Shown here in pieces: positions 12,101 to 25,309 of a DNA stretch of 64,000 nt. Every line of letters starts with the position of its first letter. The stretch's first letter is position 1. Source of the DNA: Auanema rhodensis. Lineage: Eukaryota > Nematoda > Chromadorea > Rhabditida > Rhabditidae. The translations under genes and the position numbers were made by a program. A model generated the notes under the pieces. That model was given only the letters and a program-made list of their open reading frames with translations, made no database searches and was not told the origin of the DNA. The stretch is from contig OZ059900.1 of assembly GCA_964057225.1 (NCBI GenBank), positions 20,227,638-20,291,637 of the forward strand, written 5' to 3'.

Positions 12101-15100
12101 GACTTACGATTTCATGTGTTCAAACTCATGCAATGTCAATGAAACCTAGCTCAAAATTGTTCGTACAACGTCTAGTTCCACTTTCACGACAAAAAAACAG
12201 GGGTTAGAAAATTAAGGAAATTAGCATATTCTGAGGGCACGCCCCTTATGGCTAATATTGATTAAATCGATTTTTGTTCATATGAGTCGCCAAATGCAAC
12301 GAATTTCAGCGTGTTACATACTAAAATGAAGCATTTTACATGCTGAACACTAGAAAAATACAAAAACACAGTATTTCCCATGAGAAATATTTTATTATGC
12401 TGGAAAACCAGTTTTTGGAAATTTCGCTGTAAACAAGGTTTTGACTTACGATTTCATGTGTTCAAACTCATGCAATGTCAATGAAACCTAGCTCAAAATT
12501 GTTCGTACAACGTCTAGTTCCACTTTCACGACAAAAAAACAGGGGTTAGAAAATTAAGGAAATTAGCATATTCTGAGGGCACGCCCCTTATGGCTAATAT
12601 TGATTAAATCGATTTTTGTTCATATGAGTCGTCAAATGCAACGAATTTCAGCGTGTTACATACTAAAATGAAGCATTTTACATGCTGAACACTAGAAAAA
12701 TACAAAAACACAGTATTTCCCATGAGAAATATTTTATTATGCTGGAAAACCAGTTTTTGGAAATTTCGCTGTAAACAAGGTTTTGACTTACGATTTCATG
12801 TGTTCAAACTCATGCAATGTCAATGAAACCTAGCTCAAAATTGTTCGTACAACGTCTAGTTCCACTTTCACGACAAAAAAACAGGGGTTAGAAAATTAAG
12901 GAAATTAGCATATTCTGAGGGCACGCCCCTTATGGCTAATATTGATTAAATCGATTTTTGTTCATATGAGTCGTCAAATGCAACGAATTTCAGCGTGTTA
13001 CATACTAAAATGAAGCATTTTACATGCTGAACACTAGAAAAATACAAAAACACAGTATTTCCCATGAGAAATATTTTATTATGCTGGAAAACCAGTTTTT
13101 GGAAATTTCGCTGTAAACAAGGTTTTGACTTACGATTTCATGTGTTCAAACTCATGCAATGTCAATGAAACCTAGCTCAAAATTGTTCGTACAACGTCTA
13201 GTTCCACTTTCACGACAAAAAAACAGGGGTTAGAAAATTAAGGAAATTAGCATGTTCTGAGGGCACGCCCCTTATGGCTAATATTGATTAAATCGATTTT
13301 TGTTCATATGAGTCGTCAAATGCAACGAATTTCAGCGTGTTACATACTAAAATGAAGCATTTTACATGCTGAACACTAGAAAAATACAAAAACACAGTAT
13401 TTCCCATGAGAAATATTTTATTATGCTGGAAAACCAGTTTTTGGAAATTTCGCTGTAAACAAGGTTTTGACTTACGATTTCATGTGTTCAAACTCATGCA
13501 ATGTCAATGAAACCTAGCTCAAAATTGTTCGTACAACGTCTAGTTCCACTTTCACGACAAAAAAACAGGGGTTAGAAAATTAAGGAAATTAGCATATTCT
13601 GAGGGCACGCCCCTTATGGCTAATATTGATTAAATCGATTTTTGTTCATATGAGTCGTCAAATGCAACGAATTTCAGCGTGTTACATACTAAAATGAAGC
13701 AATTTACATGCTGAACACTAGAAAAATACAAAAACACAGTATTTCCCATGAGAAATATTTTATTATGCTGGAAAACCAGTTTTTGGAAATTTCGCTGTAA
13801 ACAAGGTTTTGACTTACGATTTCATGTGTTCAAACTCATGCAATGTCAATGAAACCTAGCTCAAAATTGTTCGTACAACGTCTAGTTCCACTTTCACGAC
13901 AAAAAAACAGGGGTTAGAAAATTAAGGAAATTAGCATATTCTGAGGGCACGCCCCTTATGGCTAATATTGATTAAATCGATTTTTGTTCATATGAGTCGT
14001 CAAATGCAACGAATTTCAGCGTGTTACATACTAAAATGAAGCATTTTACATGCTGAACACTAGAAAAATACAAAAACACAGTATTTCCCATGAGAAATAT
14101 TTTATTATGCTGGAAAACCAGTTTTTGGAAATTTCGCTGTAAACAAGGTTTTGACTTACGATTTCATGTGTTCAAACTCATGCAATGTCAATGAAACCTA
14201 GCTCAAAATTGTTCGTACAACGTCTGGTTCCACTTTCACGACAAAAAAACAGGGGTTAGAAAATTAAGGAAATTAGCATGTTCTGAGGGCACGCCCCTTA
14301 TGGCTAATATTGATTAAATCGATTTTTGTTCATATGAGTCGTCAAATGCAACGAATTTCAGCGTGTTACATACTAAAATGAAGCATTTTACATGCTGAAC
14401 ACTAGAAAAATACAAAAACACAGTATTTCCCATGAGAAATATTTTATTATGCTGGAAAACCAGTTTTTGGAAATTTCGCTGTAAACAAGGTTTTGACTTA
14501 CGATTTCATGTGTTCAAACTCATGCAATGTCAATGAAACCTAGCTCAAAATTGTTCGTACAACGTCTAGTTCCACTTTCACGACAAAAAAACAGGGGTTA
14601 GAAAATTAAGGAAATTAGCATATTCTGAGGGCACGCCCCTTATGGCTAATATTGATTAAATCGATTTTTGTTCATATGAGTCGTCAAATGCAACGAATTT
14701 CAGCGTGTTACATACTAAAATGAAGCATTTTACATGCTGAACACTAGAAAAATACAAAAACACAGTATTTCCCATGAGAAATATTTTATTATGCTGGAAA
14801 ACCAGTTTTTGGAAATTTCGCTGTAAACAAGGTTTTGACTTACGATTTCATGTGTTCAAACTCATGCAATGTCAATGAAACCTAGCTCAAAATTGTTCGT
14901 ACAACGTCTAGTTCCACTTTCACGACAAAAAAACAGGGGTTAGAAAATTAAGGAAATTAGCATATTCTGAGGGCACGCCCCTTATGGCTAATATTGATTA
15001 AATCGATTTTTGTTCATATGAGTCGTCAAATGCAACGAATTTCAGCGTGTTACATATTAAAATGAAGCATTTTACATGCTGAACACTAGAAAAATACAAA

Positions 15101-18100
15101 AACACAGTATTTCCCATGAGAAATATTTTATTATGCTGGAAAACCAGTTTTTGGAAATTTCGCTGTAAACAAGGTTTTGACTTACGATTTCATGTGTTCA
15201 AACTCATGCAATGTCAATGAAACCTAGCTCAAAATTGTTCGTACAACGTCTAGTTCCACTTTCACGACAAAAAAACAGGGGTTAGAAAATTAAGGAAATT
15301 AGCATATTCTGAGGGCACGCCCCATATGGCTAATATTGATTAAATCGATTTTTGTTCATATGAGTCGTCAAATGCAACGAATTTCAGCGTGTTACATACT
15401 AAAATGAAACATTTTACATGCTGAACACTAGAAAAATACAAAAACACAGTATTTCCCATGAGAAATATTTTATTATGCTGGAAAACCAGTTTTTGGAAAT
15501 TTCGCTGTAAACAAGGTTTTGACTTACGATTTCATGTGTTCAAACTCATGCAATGTCAATGAAACCTAGCTCAAAATTGTTCGTACAACGTCTAGTTCCA
15601 CTTTCACGACAAAAAAACAGGGGTTAGAAAATTAAGGAAATTAGCATATTCTGAGGGCACGCCCCTTATGGCTAATATTGATTAAATCGATTTTTGTTCA
15701 TATGAGTCGTCAAATGCAACGAATTTCAGCGTGTTACATACTAAAATGAAGCATTTTACATGCTGAACACTAGAAAAATACAAAAACACAGTATTTCCCA
15801 TGAGAAATATTTTATTATGCTGGAAAACCAGTTTTTGGAAATTTCGCTGTAAACAAGGTTTTGACTTACGATTTCATGTGTTCAAACTCATGCAATGTCA
15901 ATGAAACCTAGCTCAAAATTGTTCGTACAACGTCTAGTTCCACTTTCACGACAAAAAAACAGGGGTTAGAAAATTAAGGAAATTAGCATATTCTGAGGGC
16001 ACGCCCCTTATGGCTAATATTGATTAAATCGATTTTTGTTCATATGAGTCGTCAAATGCAACGAATTTCAGCGTGTTACATACTAAAATGAAGCATTTTA
16101 CATGCTGAACACTAGAAAAATACAAAAACACAGTATTTCCCATGAGAAATATTTTATTATGCTGGAAAACCAGTTTTTGGAAATTTCGCTGTAAACAAGG
16201 TTTTGACTTACGATTTCATGTGTTTAAACTCATGCAATGTCAATGAAACCTAGCTCAAAATTGTTTGTACAACGTCTAGTTCCACTTTCACGACAAAAGA
16301 ACAGGGGTTAGAAAATTAAGGAAATTAGCATATTCTGAGGGCACGCCCCTTATGGCTAATATTGATTAAATCGATTTTTGTTCATATGAGTCGTCAAATG
16401 CAACGAATTTCAGCGTGTTACATACTAAAATGAAGCATTTTACATGCTGAACACTAGAAAAATACAAAAACACAGTATTTCCCATGAGAAATATTTTATT
16501 ATGCTGGAAAACCAGTTTTTGGAAATTTCGCTGTAAACAAGGTTTTGACTTACGATTTCATGTGTTTAAACTCATGCAATGTCAATGAAACCTAGCTCAA
16601 AATTGTTCGTACAACGTCTAGTTCCACTTTCACGACAAAAAAACAGGGGTTAGAAAATTAAGGAAATTAGCATATTCTGAGGGCACGCCCCTTATGGCTA
16701 ATATTGATTAAATCGATTTTTGTTCATATGAGTCGTCAAATGCAACGAATTTCAGCGTGTTACATACTAAAATGAAGCATTTTACATGCTGAACACTAGA
16801 AAAATACAAAAACACAGTATTTCCGATGAGAAATATTTTATTATGCTGGAAAACCAGTTTTTGGAAATTTCGCTGTAAACAAGGTTTTGACTTACGATTT
16901 CATGTGTTCAAACTCATGCAATGTCAATGAAACCTAGCTCAAAATTGTTCGTACAACGTCTAGTTCCACTTTCACGACAAAAAAACAGGGGTTAGAAAAT
17001 TAAGGAAATTAGCATATTCTGAGGGCACGCCCCTTATGGCTAATATTGATTAAATCGATTTTTGTTCATATGAGTCGTCAAATGCAACGAATTTCAGCGT
17101 GTTACATACTAAAATGAAGCATTTTACATGCTGAACACTAGAAAAATACAAAAACACAGTATTTCCCACGAGAAATATTTTATTATGCTGGAAAACCAGT
17201 TTTTGGAAATTTCGCTGTAAACAAGGTTTTGACTTACGATTTCATGTGTTCAAACTCATGCAATGTCAATAAAACCTAGCTCAAAATTGTTCGTACAACG
17301 TCTAGTTCCACTTTCACGACAAAAAAACAGGGGTTAGAAAACTAAGGAAATTAGCATATTCTGAGGGCACGCCCCTTATGGCTAATATTGATTAAATCGA
17401 TTTTTGTTCATATGAGTCGTCAAATGCAACGAATTTCAGCGTGTTACATACTAAAATGAAGCATTTTACATGCTGAACACTAGAAAAATACAAAAACACA
17501 GTATTTCCCATGAGAAATATTTTATTATGCTGGAAAACCAGTTTTTGGAAATTTCGCTGTAAACAAGGTTTTGACTTACGATTTCATGTGTTCAAACTCA
17601 TGCAATGTCAATGAAACCTAGCTCAAAATTGTTCGTACAACGTCTAGTTCCACTTTCACGACAAAAAAACAGGGGTTAGAAAATTAAGGAAATTAGCATA
17701 TTCTGAGGGCACGCCCCTTATGGCTAATATTGATTAAATCGATTTTTGTTCATATGAGTCGTCAAATGCAACGAATTTCAGCGTGTTACATACTAAAATG
17801 AAGCATTTTACATGCTGAACACTAGAAAAATACAAAAACACAGTATTTCCCACGAGAAATATTTTATTATGCTGGAAAACCAGTTTTTGGAAATTTCGCT
17901 GTAAACAAGGTTTTGACTTACGATTTCATGTGTTCAAACTCATGCAATGTAAATGAAACCTAGCTCAAAATTGTTCGTACAACGTCTAGTTCCACTTTCA
18001 CGACAAAAAAACAGGGGTTAGAAAATTAAGGAAATTAGCATATTCTGAGGGCACGCCCCTTATGGCTAATATTGATTAAATCGATTTTTGTTCATATGAG

Positions 18101-18810
18101 TCGTCAAATGCAACGAATTTCAGCGTGTTACATACTAAAATGAAGCATTTTACATGCTGAACACTAGAAAAATACAAAAACACAGTATTTCCCACGAGAA
18201 ATATTTTATTATGCTGGAAAACCAGTTTTTGGAAATTTCGCTGTAAACAAGGTTTTGACTTACGATTTCATGTGTTCAAACTCATGCAATGTCAATGAAA
18301 CCTAGCTCAAAATTGTTCGTACAACGTCTAGTTCCACTTTCACGACAAAAAAACAGGGGTTAGAAAATTAAGGAAATTAGCATATTCTGAGGGCACGCCC
18401 CTTATGGCTAATATTGATTAAATCGATTTTTGTTCATATGAGTCGTCAAATGCAACGAATTTCAGCGTGTTACATATTAAAATGAAGCATTTTACATGCT
18501 GAACACTAGAAAAATACAAAAACACAGTATTTCCCATGAGAAATATTTTATTATGCTGGAAAACCAGTTTTTGGAAATTTCGCTGTAAACAAGGTTTTGA
18601 CTTACGATTTCATGTGTTCAAACTCATGCAATGTCAATGAAACCTAGCTCAAAATTGTTCGTACAACGTCTAGTTCCTTTTTCACGACAAAAAAACAGGG
18701 GTTAGAAAATTAAGGAAATTAGCATATTCTGAGGGCACGCCCCTTATGGCTAATATTGATTAAATCGATTTTTGTTCATATGAGTCGTCAAATGCAACGA
18801 ATTTCAGCGT
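6157..18810 (+). repeat. Block II: mostly consensus satellite units 19-55
   Basis: This block consists of near-consensus units with few and mostly private changes. It contains the alternating dimer domain at 7183-11286, described separately. From 11287 to 18810 almost every unit is N. The shared marks there are A258G in units 39 and 42 (13254 and 14280), C9T in units 45 and 55, C151T in units 48 and 49, T69C in units 51, 53 and 54, and T22A in units 41 and 55's neighbour 56. Unit 48 also has C192T and an A-to-G change in the A-run. Types B, G, D, H, T, K and L are absent. Low shared variation suggests recent homogenisation. Confidence 0.85.
7183..11286 (+). repeat. Alternating dimer higher-order repeat (units 22-33)
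   Basis: C115G occurs in units 22, 25, 27, 29, 31 and 33, and T320C in units 24, 26, 30 and 32, so two-unit steps (684 bp) of T320C followed by C115G recur. A larger period overlies this. Units 22 and 29 both have T69C+C115G, and units 27 and 33 both have C115G+G160T. The first cycle (22-28) has seven units and the second (29-34) six; the second lacks the equivalent of unit 23. C115G lies in the spacer of the CENP-B-like motif. A duplication followed by loss or gain of one unit explains the pattern. Confidence 0.8.
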
Positions 18811-21800
18811 GTTACATACTAAAATGAAGCAATTTACATGCTGAACACTAGAAAAATACAAAAACACAGTATTTCCCATGAGAAATATTTTATTATGCTG
18901 GAAAACCAGTTTTTGGAAATTTCGCTGTAAACAAGGTTTTGACTTACGATTTCATGTGTTCAAACTCATGCAATGTCAATGAAACCTAGCTCAAAATTGT
19001 TCGTACAACGTCTAGTTCCACTTTCACGACAAAAAAACAGGGGTAAGAAAATTAGGGAAATTAGCATATTCTAAGGGCACGCCCCTTATGGCTAATATTG
19101 ATTAAATCGATTTTTGTTCATATGAGTCGTCAAATGCAACGAATTTCAGCGTGTTACATACTAAAATGAAGCATTTTACATGCTGAACACTAGAAAAATA
19201 CAAAAACACAGTATTTCCCATGAGAAATATTTTATTATGCTGGAAAACCAGTTTTTGGAAATTTCGCTGTAAACAAGGTTTTGACTTACGATTTCATGTG
19301 TTCAAACTCATGCAATGTCAATGAAACCTAGCTCAAAATTGTTCGTACAACGTCTAGTTCCACTTTCACGACAAAAAAACAGGGTTTAGAAAATTAAGGA
19401 AATTAGCATATTGTGAGGGCACGCCCCTTATGGCTAATATTGATTAAATCGATTTTTGTTCATATGAGTCGTCAAATGCAACGAATTTCAGCGTGTTACA
19501 TACTAAAATGAAGCATTTTACATGCTGAACACTAGAAAAATACAAAAACACAGTATTTCCCATGAGAAATATTTTATTATGCTGGAAAACCAGTTTTTGG
19601 AAATTTCGCTGTAAACAAGGTTTTGACTTACGATTTCATGTGTTCAAACTCATGCAATGTCAATGAAACCTAGCTCAGAATTGTTCGTACAACATCTGGT
19701 TCCACTTTCACGACAAAAAAACAGGGGTTAGAAAATTAAGGAAATTAGCATATTCTGAGGGCACGCCCCTTATGGCTAATATTGATTAAATCGATTTTTG
19801 TTCATATGAGTCGTCAAATGCAACGAATTTCAGCGTGTTACATACTAAAATGAAGCATTTTACATGCTGAACACTAGAAAAATACAAAAACACAGTATTT
19901 CCCATGAGAAATATTTTATTATGCTGGAAAACCAGTTTTTGGAAATTTCGCTGTAAACAAGGTTTTGACTTACGATTTCATGTGTTCAAACTCATGCAAT
20001 GTCAATGAAACCTAGCTCAAAATTGTTCGTACAACGTCTAGTTCCACTTTCACGACAAAAAAACAGGGGGTAGAAAATTAGGGAAATTAGCATATTCTGA
20101 GGGCACGCCCCTTATGGCTAATATTGATTAAATCGATTTTTGTTCATATGAGTCGTCAAATGCAACGAATTTCAGCGTGTTACATACTAAAATGAAGCAT
20201 TTTACATGCTGAACACTAGAAAAATACAAAAACACAGTATTTCCCATGAGAAATATTTTATTATGCTGGAAAACCAGTTTTTGGAAATTTCGCTGTAAAC
20301 AAGGTTTTGACTTACGATTTCATGTGTTCAAACTCATGCAATGTCAATGAAACCTAGCTCAAAATTGTTCGTACAACATCTAGTTCCACTTTCACGACAA
20401 AAAAACAGGGTTTAGAAAATTAAGGAAATTAGCATATTGTGAGGGCACGCCCCTTATGGCTAATATTGATTAAATCGATTTTTGTTCATATGAGTCGTCA
20501 AATGCAACGAATTTCAGCGTGTTACATACTAAAATGAAGCATTTTACATGCTGAACACTAGAAAAATACAAAAACACAGTATTTCCCATGAGAAATATTT
20601 TATTATGCTGGAAAACCAGTTTTTGGAAATTTCGCTGTAAACAAGGTTTTGACTTACGATTTCATGTGTTCAAACTCATGCAATGTCAATGAAACCTAGC
20701 TCAAAATTGTTCGTACAACGTCTAGTTCCACTTTCACGACAAAAAAACAGGGTTTAGAAAATTAAGGAAATTAGCATATTGTGAGGGCACGCCCCTTATG
20801 GCTAATATTGATTAAATCGATTTTTGTTCATATGAGTCGTCAAATGCAACGAATTTCAGCGTGTTACATACTAAAATGAAGCATTTTACATGCTGAACAC
20901 TAGAAAAATACAAAAACACAGTATTTCCCATGAGAAATATTTTATTATGCTGGAAAACCAGTTTTTGGAAATTTCGCTGTAAACAAGGTTTTGACTTACG
21001 ATTTCATGTGTTCAAACTCATGCAATGTCAATGAAACCTAGCTCAAAATTGTTCGTACAACATCTAGTTCCACTTTCACGACAAAAAAACAGGGGTTAGA
21101 AAATTAAGGAAATTAGCATATTCTGAGGGCACGCCCCTTATGGCTAATATTGATTAAATCGATTTTTGTTCATATGAGTCGTCAAATGCAACGAATTTCA
21201 GCGTGTTACATACTAAAATGAAGCATTTTACATGCTGAACACTAGAAAAATACAAAAACACAGTATTTCCCATGAGAAATATTTTATTATGCTGGAAAAC
21301 CAGTTTTTGGAAATTTCGCTGTAAACAAGGTTTTGACTTACGATTTCATGTGTTCAAACTCATGCAATGTCAATGAAACCTAGCTCAAAATTGTTCGTAC
21401 AACGTCTAGTTCCACTTTCACGACAAAAAAACAGGGGGTAGAAAATTAGGGAAATTAGCATATTCTGAGGGCACGCCCCTTATGGCTAATATTGATTAAA
21501 TCGATTTTTGTTCATATGAGTCGTCAAATGCAACGAATTTCAGCGTGTTACATACTAAAATGAAGCATTTTACATGCTGAACACTAGAAAAATACAAAAA
21601 CACAGTATTTCCCATGAGAAATATTTTATTATGCTGGAAAACCAGTTTTTGGAAATTTCGCTGTAAACAAGGTTTTGACTTACGATTTCATGTGTTCAAA
21701 CTCATGCAATGTCAATGAAACCTAGCTCAAAATTGTTCGTACAACGTCTAGTTCCACTTTCACGACAAAAAAACAGGGTTTAGAAAATTAAGGAAATTAG

Positions 21801-24800
21801 CATATTGTGAGGGCACGCCCCTTATGGCTAATATTGATTAAATCGATTTTTGTTCATATGAGTCGTCAAATGCAACGAATTTCAGCGTGTTACATACTAA
21901 AATGAAGCATTTTACATGCTGAACACTAGAAAAATACAAAAACACAGTATTTCCCATGAGAAATATTTTATTATGCTGGAAAACCAGTTTTTGGAAATTT
22001 CGCTGTAAACAAGGTTTTGACTTACGATTTCATGTGTTCAAACTCATGCAATGTCAATGAAACCTAGCTCAAAATTGTTCGTACAACATCTAGTTCCACT
22101 TTCACGACAAAAAAACAGGGGTTAGAAAATTAAGGAAATTAGCATATTCTGAGGGCACGCCCCTTATGGCTAATATTGATTAAATCGATTTTTGTTCATA
22201 TGAGTCGTCAAATGCAACGAATTTCAGCGTGTTACATACTAAAATGAAGCATTTAACATGCTGAACACTAGAAAAATACAAAAACACAGTATTTCCCATG
22301 AGAAATATTTTATTATGCTGGAAAACCAGTTTTTGGAAATTTCGCTGTAAACAAGGTTTTGACTTACGATTTCATGTGTTCAAACTCATGCAATGTCAAT
22401 GAAACCTAGCTCAAAATTGTTCGTACAACGTCTAGTTCCACTTTCACGACAAAAAAACAGGGGGTAGAAAATTAGGGAAATTAGCATATTCTGAGGGCAC
22501 GCCCCTTATGGCTAATATTGATTAAATCGATTTTTGTTCATATGAGTCGTCAAATGCAACGAATTTCAGCGTGTTACATACTAAAATGAAGCATTTTACA
22601 TGCTGAACACTAGAAAAATACAAAAACACAGTATTTCCCATGAGAAATATTTTATTATGCTGGAAAACCAGTTTTTGGAAATTTCGCTGTAAACAAGGTT
22701 TTGACTTACGATTTCATGTGTTCAAACTCATGCAATGTCAATGAAACCTAGCTCAAAATTGTTCGTACAACATCTAGTTCCACTTTCACGACAAAAAAAC
22801 AGGGGTTAGAAAATTAAGGAAATTAGCATATTCTGAGGGCACGCCCCTTATGGCTAATATTGATTAAATCGATTTTTGTTCATATGAGTCGTCAAATGCA
22901 ACGAATTTCAGCGTGTTACATACTAAAATGAAGCATTTTACATGCTGAACACTAGAAAAATACAAAAACACAGTATTTCCCATGAGAAATATTTTATTAT
23001 GCTGGAAAACCAGTTTTTGGAAATTTCGCTGTAAACAAGGTTTTGACTTACGATTTCATGTGTTCAAACTCATGCAATGTCAATGAAACCTAGCTCAAAA
23101 TTGTTCGTACAACGTCTAGTTCCACTTTCACGACAAAAAAACAGGGGGTAGAAAATTAGGGAAATTAGCATATTCTGAGGGCACGCCCCTTATGGCTAAT
23201 ATTGATTAAATCGATTTTTGTTCATATGAGTCGTCAAATGCAACGAATTTCAGCGTGTTACATACTAAAATGAAGCATTTTACATGCTGAACACTAGAAA
23301 AATACAAAAACACAGTATTTCCCATGAGAAATATTTTATTATGCTGGAAAACCAGTTTTTGGAAATTTCGCTGTAAACAAGGTTTTGACTTACGATTTCA
23401 TGTGTTCAAACTCATGCAATGTCAATGAAACCTAGCTCAAAATTGTTCGTACAACGTCTAGTTCCACTTTCACGACAAAAAAACAGGGGTTAGAAAATTA
23501 AGGAAATTAGCATATTCTGAGGGCACGCCCCTTATGGCTAATATTGATTAAATCGATTTTTGTTCATATGAGTCGTCAAATGCAACGAATTTCAGCGTGT
23601 TACATACTAAAATGAAGCAATTTACATGCTGAACACTAGAAAAATACAAAAACACAGTATTTCCCATGAGAAATATTTTATTATGCTGGAAAACCAGTTT
23701 TTGGAAATTTCGCTGTAAACAAGGTTTTGACTTACGATTTCATGTGTTCAAACTCATGCAATGTCAATGAAACCTAGCTCAAAATTGTTCGTACAACGTC
23801 TAGTTCCACTTTCACGACAAAAAAACAGGGGTTAGAAAATTAGGGAAATTAGCATATTCTGAGGGCACGCCCCTTATGGCTAATATTGATTAAATCGATT
23901 TTTGTTCATATGAGTCGTCAAATGCAACGAATTTCAGCGTGTTACATACTAAAATGAAGCATTTTACATGCTGAACACTAGAAAAATACAAAAACACAGT
24001 ATTTCCCATGAGAAATATTTTATTATGCTGGAAAACCAGTTTTTGGAAATTTCGCTGTAAACAAGGTTTTGACTTACGATTTCATGTGTTCAAACTCATG
24101 CAATGTCAATGAAACCTAGCTCAAAATTGTTCGTACAACGTCTAGTTCCACTTTCACGACAAAAAAACAGGGTTTAGAAAATTAAGGAAATTAGCATATT
24201 GTGAGGGCACGCCCCTTATGGCTAATATTGATTAAATCGATTTTTGTTCATATGAGTCGTCAAATGCAACGAATTTCAGCGTGTTACATACTAAAATGAA
24301 GCATTTTACATGCTGAACACTAGAAAAATACAAAAACACAGTATTTCCCATGAGAAATATTTTATTATGCTGGAAAACCAGTTTTTGGAAATTTCGCTGT
24401 AAACAAGGTTTTGACTTACGATTTCATGTGTTCAAACTCATGCAATGTCAATGAAACCTAGCTCAAAATTGTTTGTTTAACGTCTAGTTCCACTTTCACG
24501 ACAAAAAAACAGGGGTTAGAAAATTAAGGAAATTAGCATATTCTGAGGGCACGCCCCTTATGGCTAATATTGATTAAATCGATTTTTGTTCATATGAGTC
24601 GTCAAATGCAACGAATTTCAGCGTGTTACATACTAAAATGAAGCATTTTACATGCTGAACACTAGAAAAATACAAAAACACAGTATTTCCCATGAGAAAT
24701 ATCTTATTATGCTGGAAAACCAGTTTTTGGAAATTTCGCTGTAAACAAGGTTTTGACTTACGATTTCATGTGTTCAAACTCATGCAATGTCAATGAAACC

Positions 24801-24966
24801 TAGCTCAAAATTGTTCGTACAACGTCTAGTTCCACTTTCACGACAAAAAAACAGGGTTTAGAAAATTAAGGAAATTAGCATATTGTGAGGGCACGCCCCT
24901 TATGGCTAATATTGATTAAATCGATTTTTGTTCATATGAGTCGTCAAATGCAACGAATTTCAGCGT

Positions 24967-25309
24967 GTTACATACTAAAATGAAGCATTTTACATGCTGA
25001 ACACTAGAAAAATACAAAAACACAGTATTTCCCATGAGAAATATTTTATTATGCTGGAAAACCAGTTTTTGGAAATTTCGCTGTAAACAAGGTTTTGACT
25101 TACGATTTCATGTGTTCAAACTCATGCAATGTCAATGAAACCTAGCTCAAAATTGTTCGTACAACGTCTAGTTCCACTTTCACGACAAAAAAACAGGGGG
25201 TAGAAAATTAGGGGAAATTAGCATATTCTGAGGGCACGCCCCTTATGGCTAATATTGATTAAATCGATTTTTGTTCATATGAGTCGTCAAATGCAACGAA
25301 TTTCAGCGT
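24967..25309 (+). repeat. Unit 74, the only 343-bp unit
   Basis: This G-type unit has one extra G in the run at 25211-25214 (TTAGGGG where G-type units have TTAGGG). It shifts the phase of all later units by one base, and the arithmetic from first to last unit start shows it is the only net length change in the window. The A245G mark of type G had already lengthened this G-run to three. The cause may be real polymerase slippage or a homopolymer sequencing error. Confidence 0.9.

Noticed and set aside
6157-18810. Mobile element insertion or unrelated spacer hidden in the array
   Set aside because: Unit starts stay on the 342-bp grid throughout, which leaves no room for an insertion. No non-satellite stretch was seen here or elsewhere in the window.
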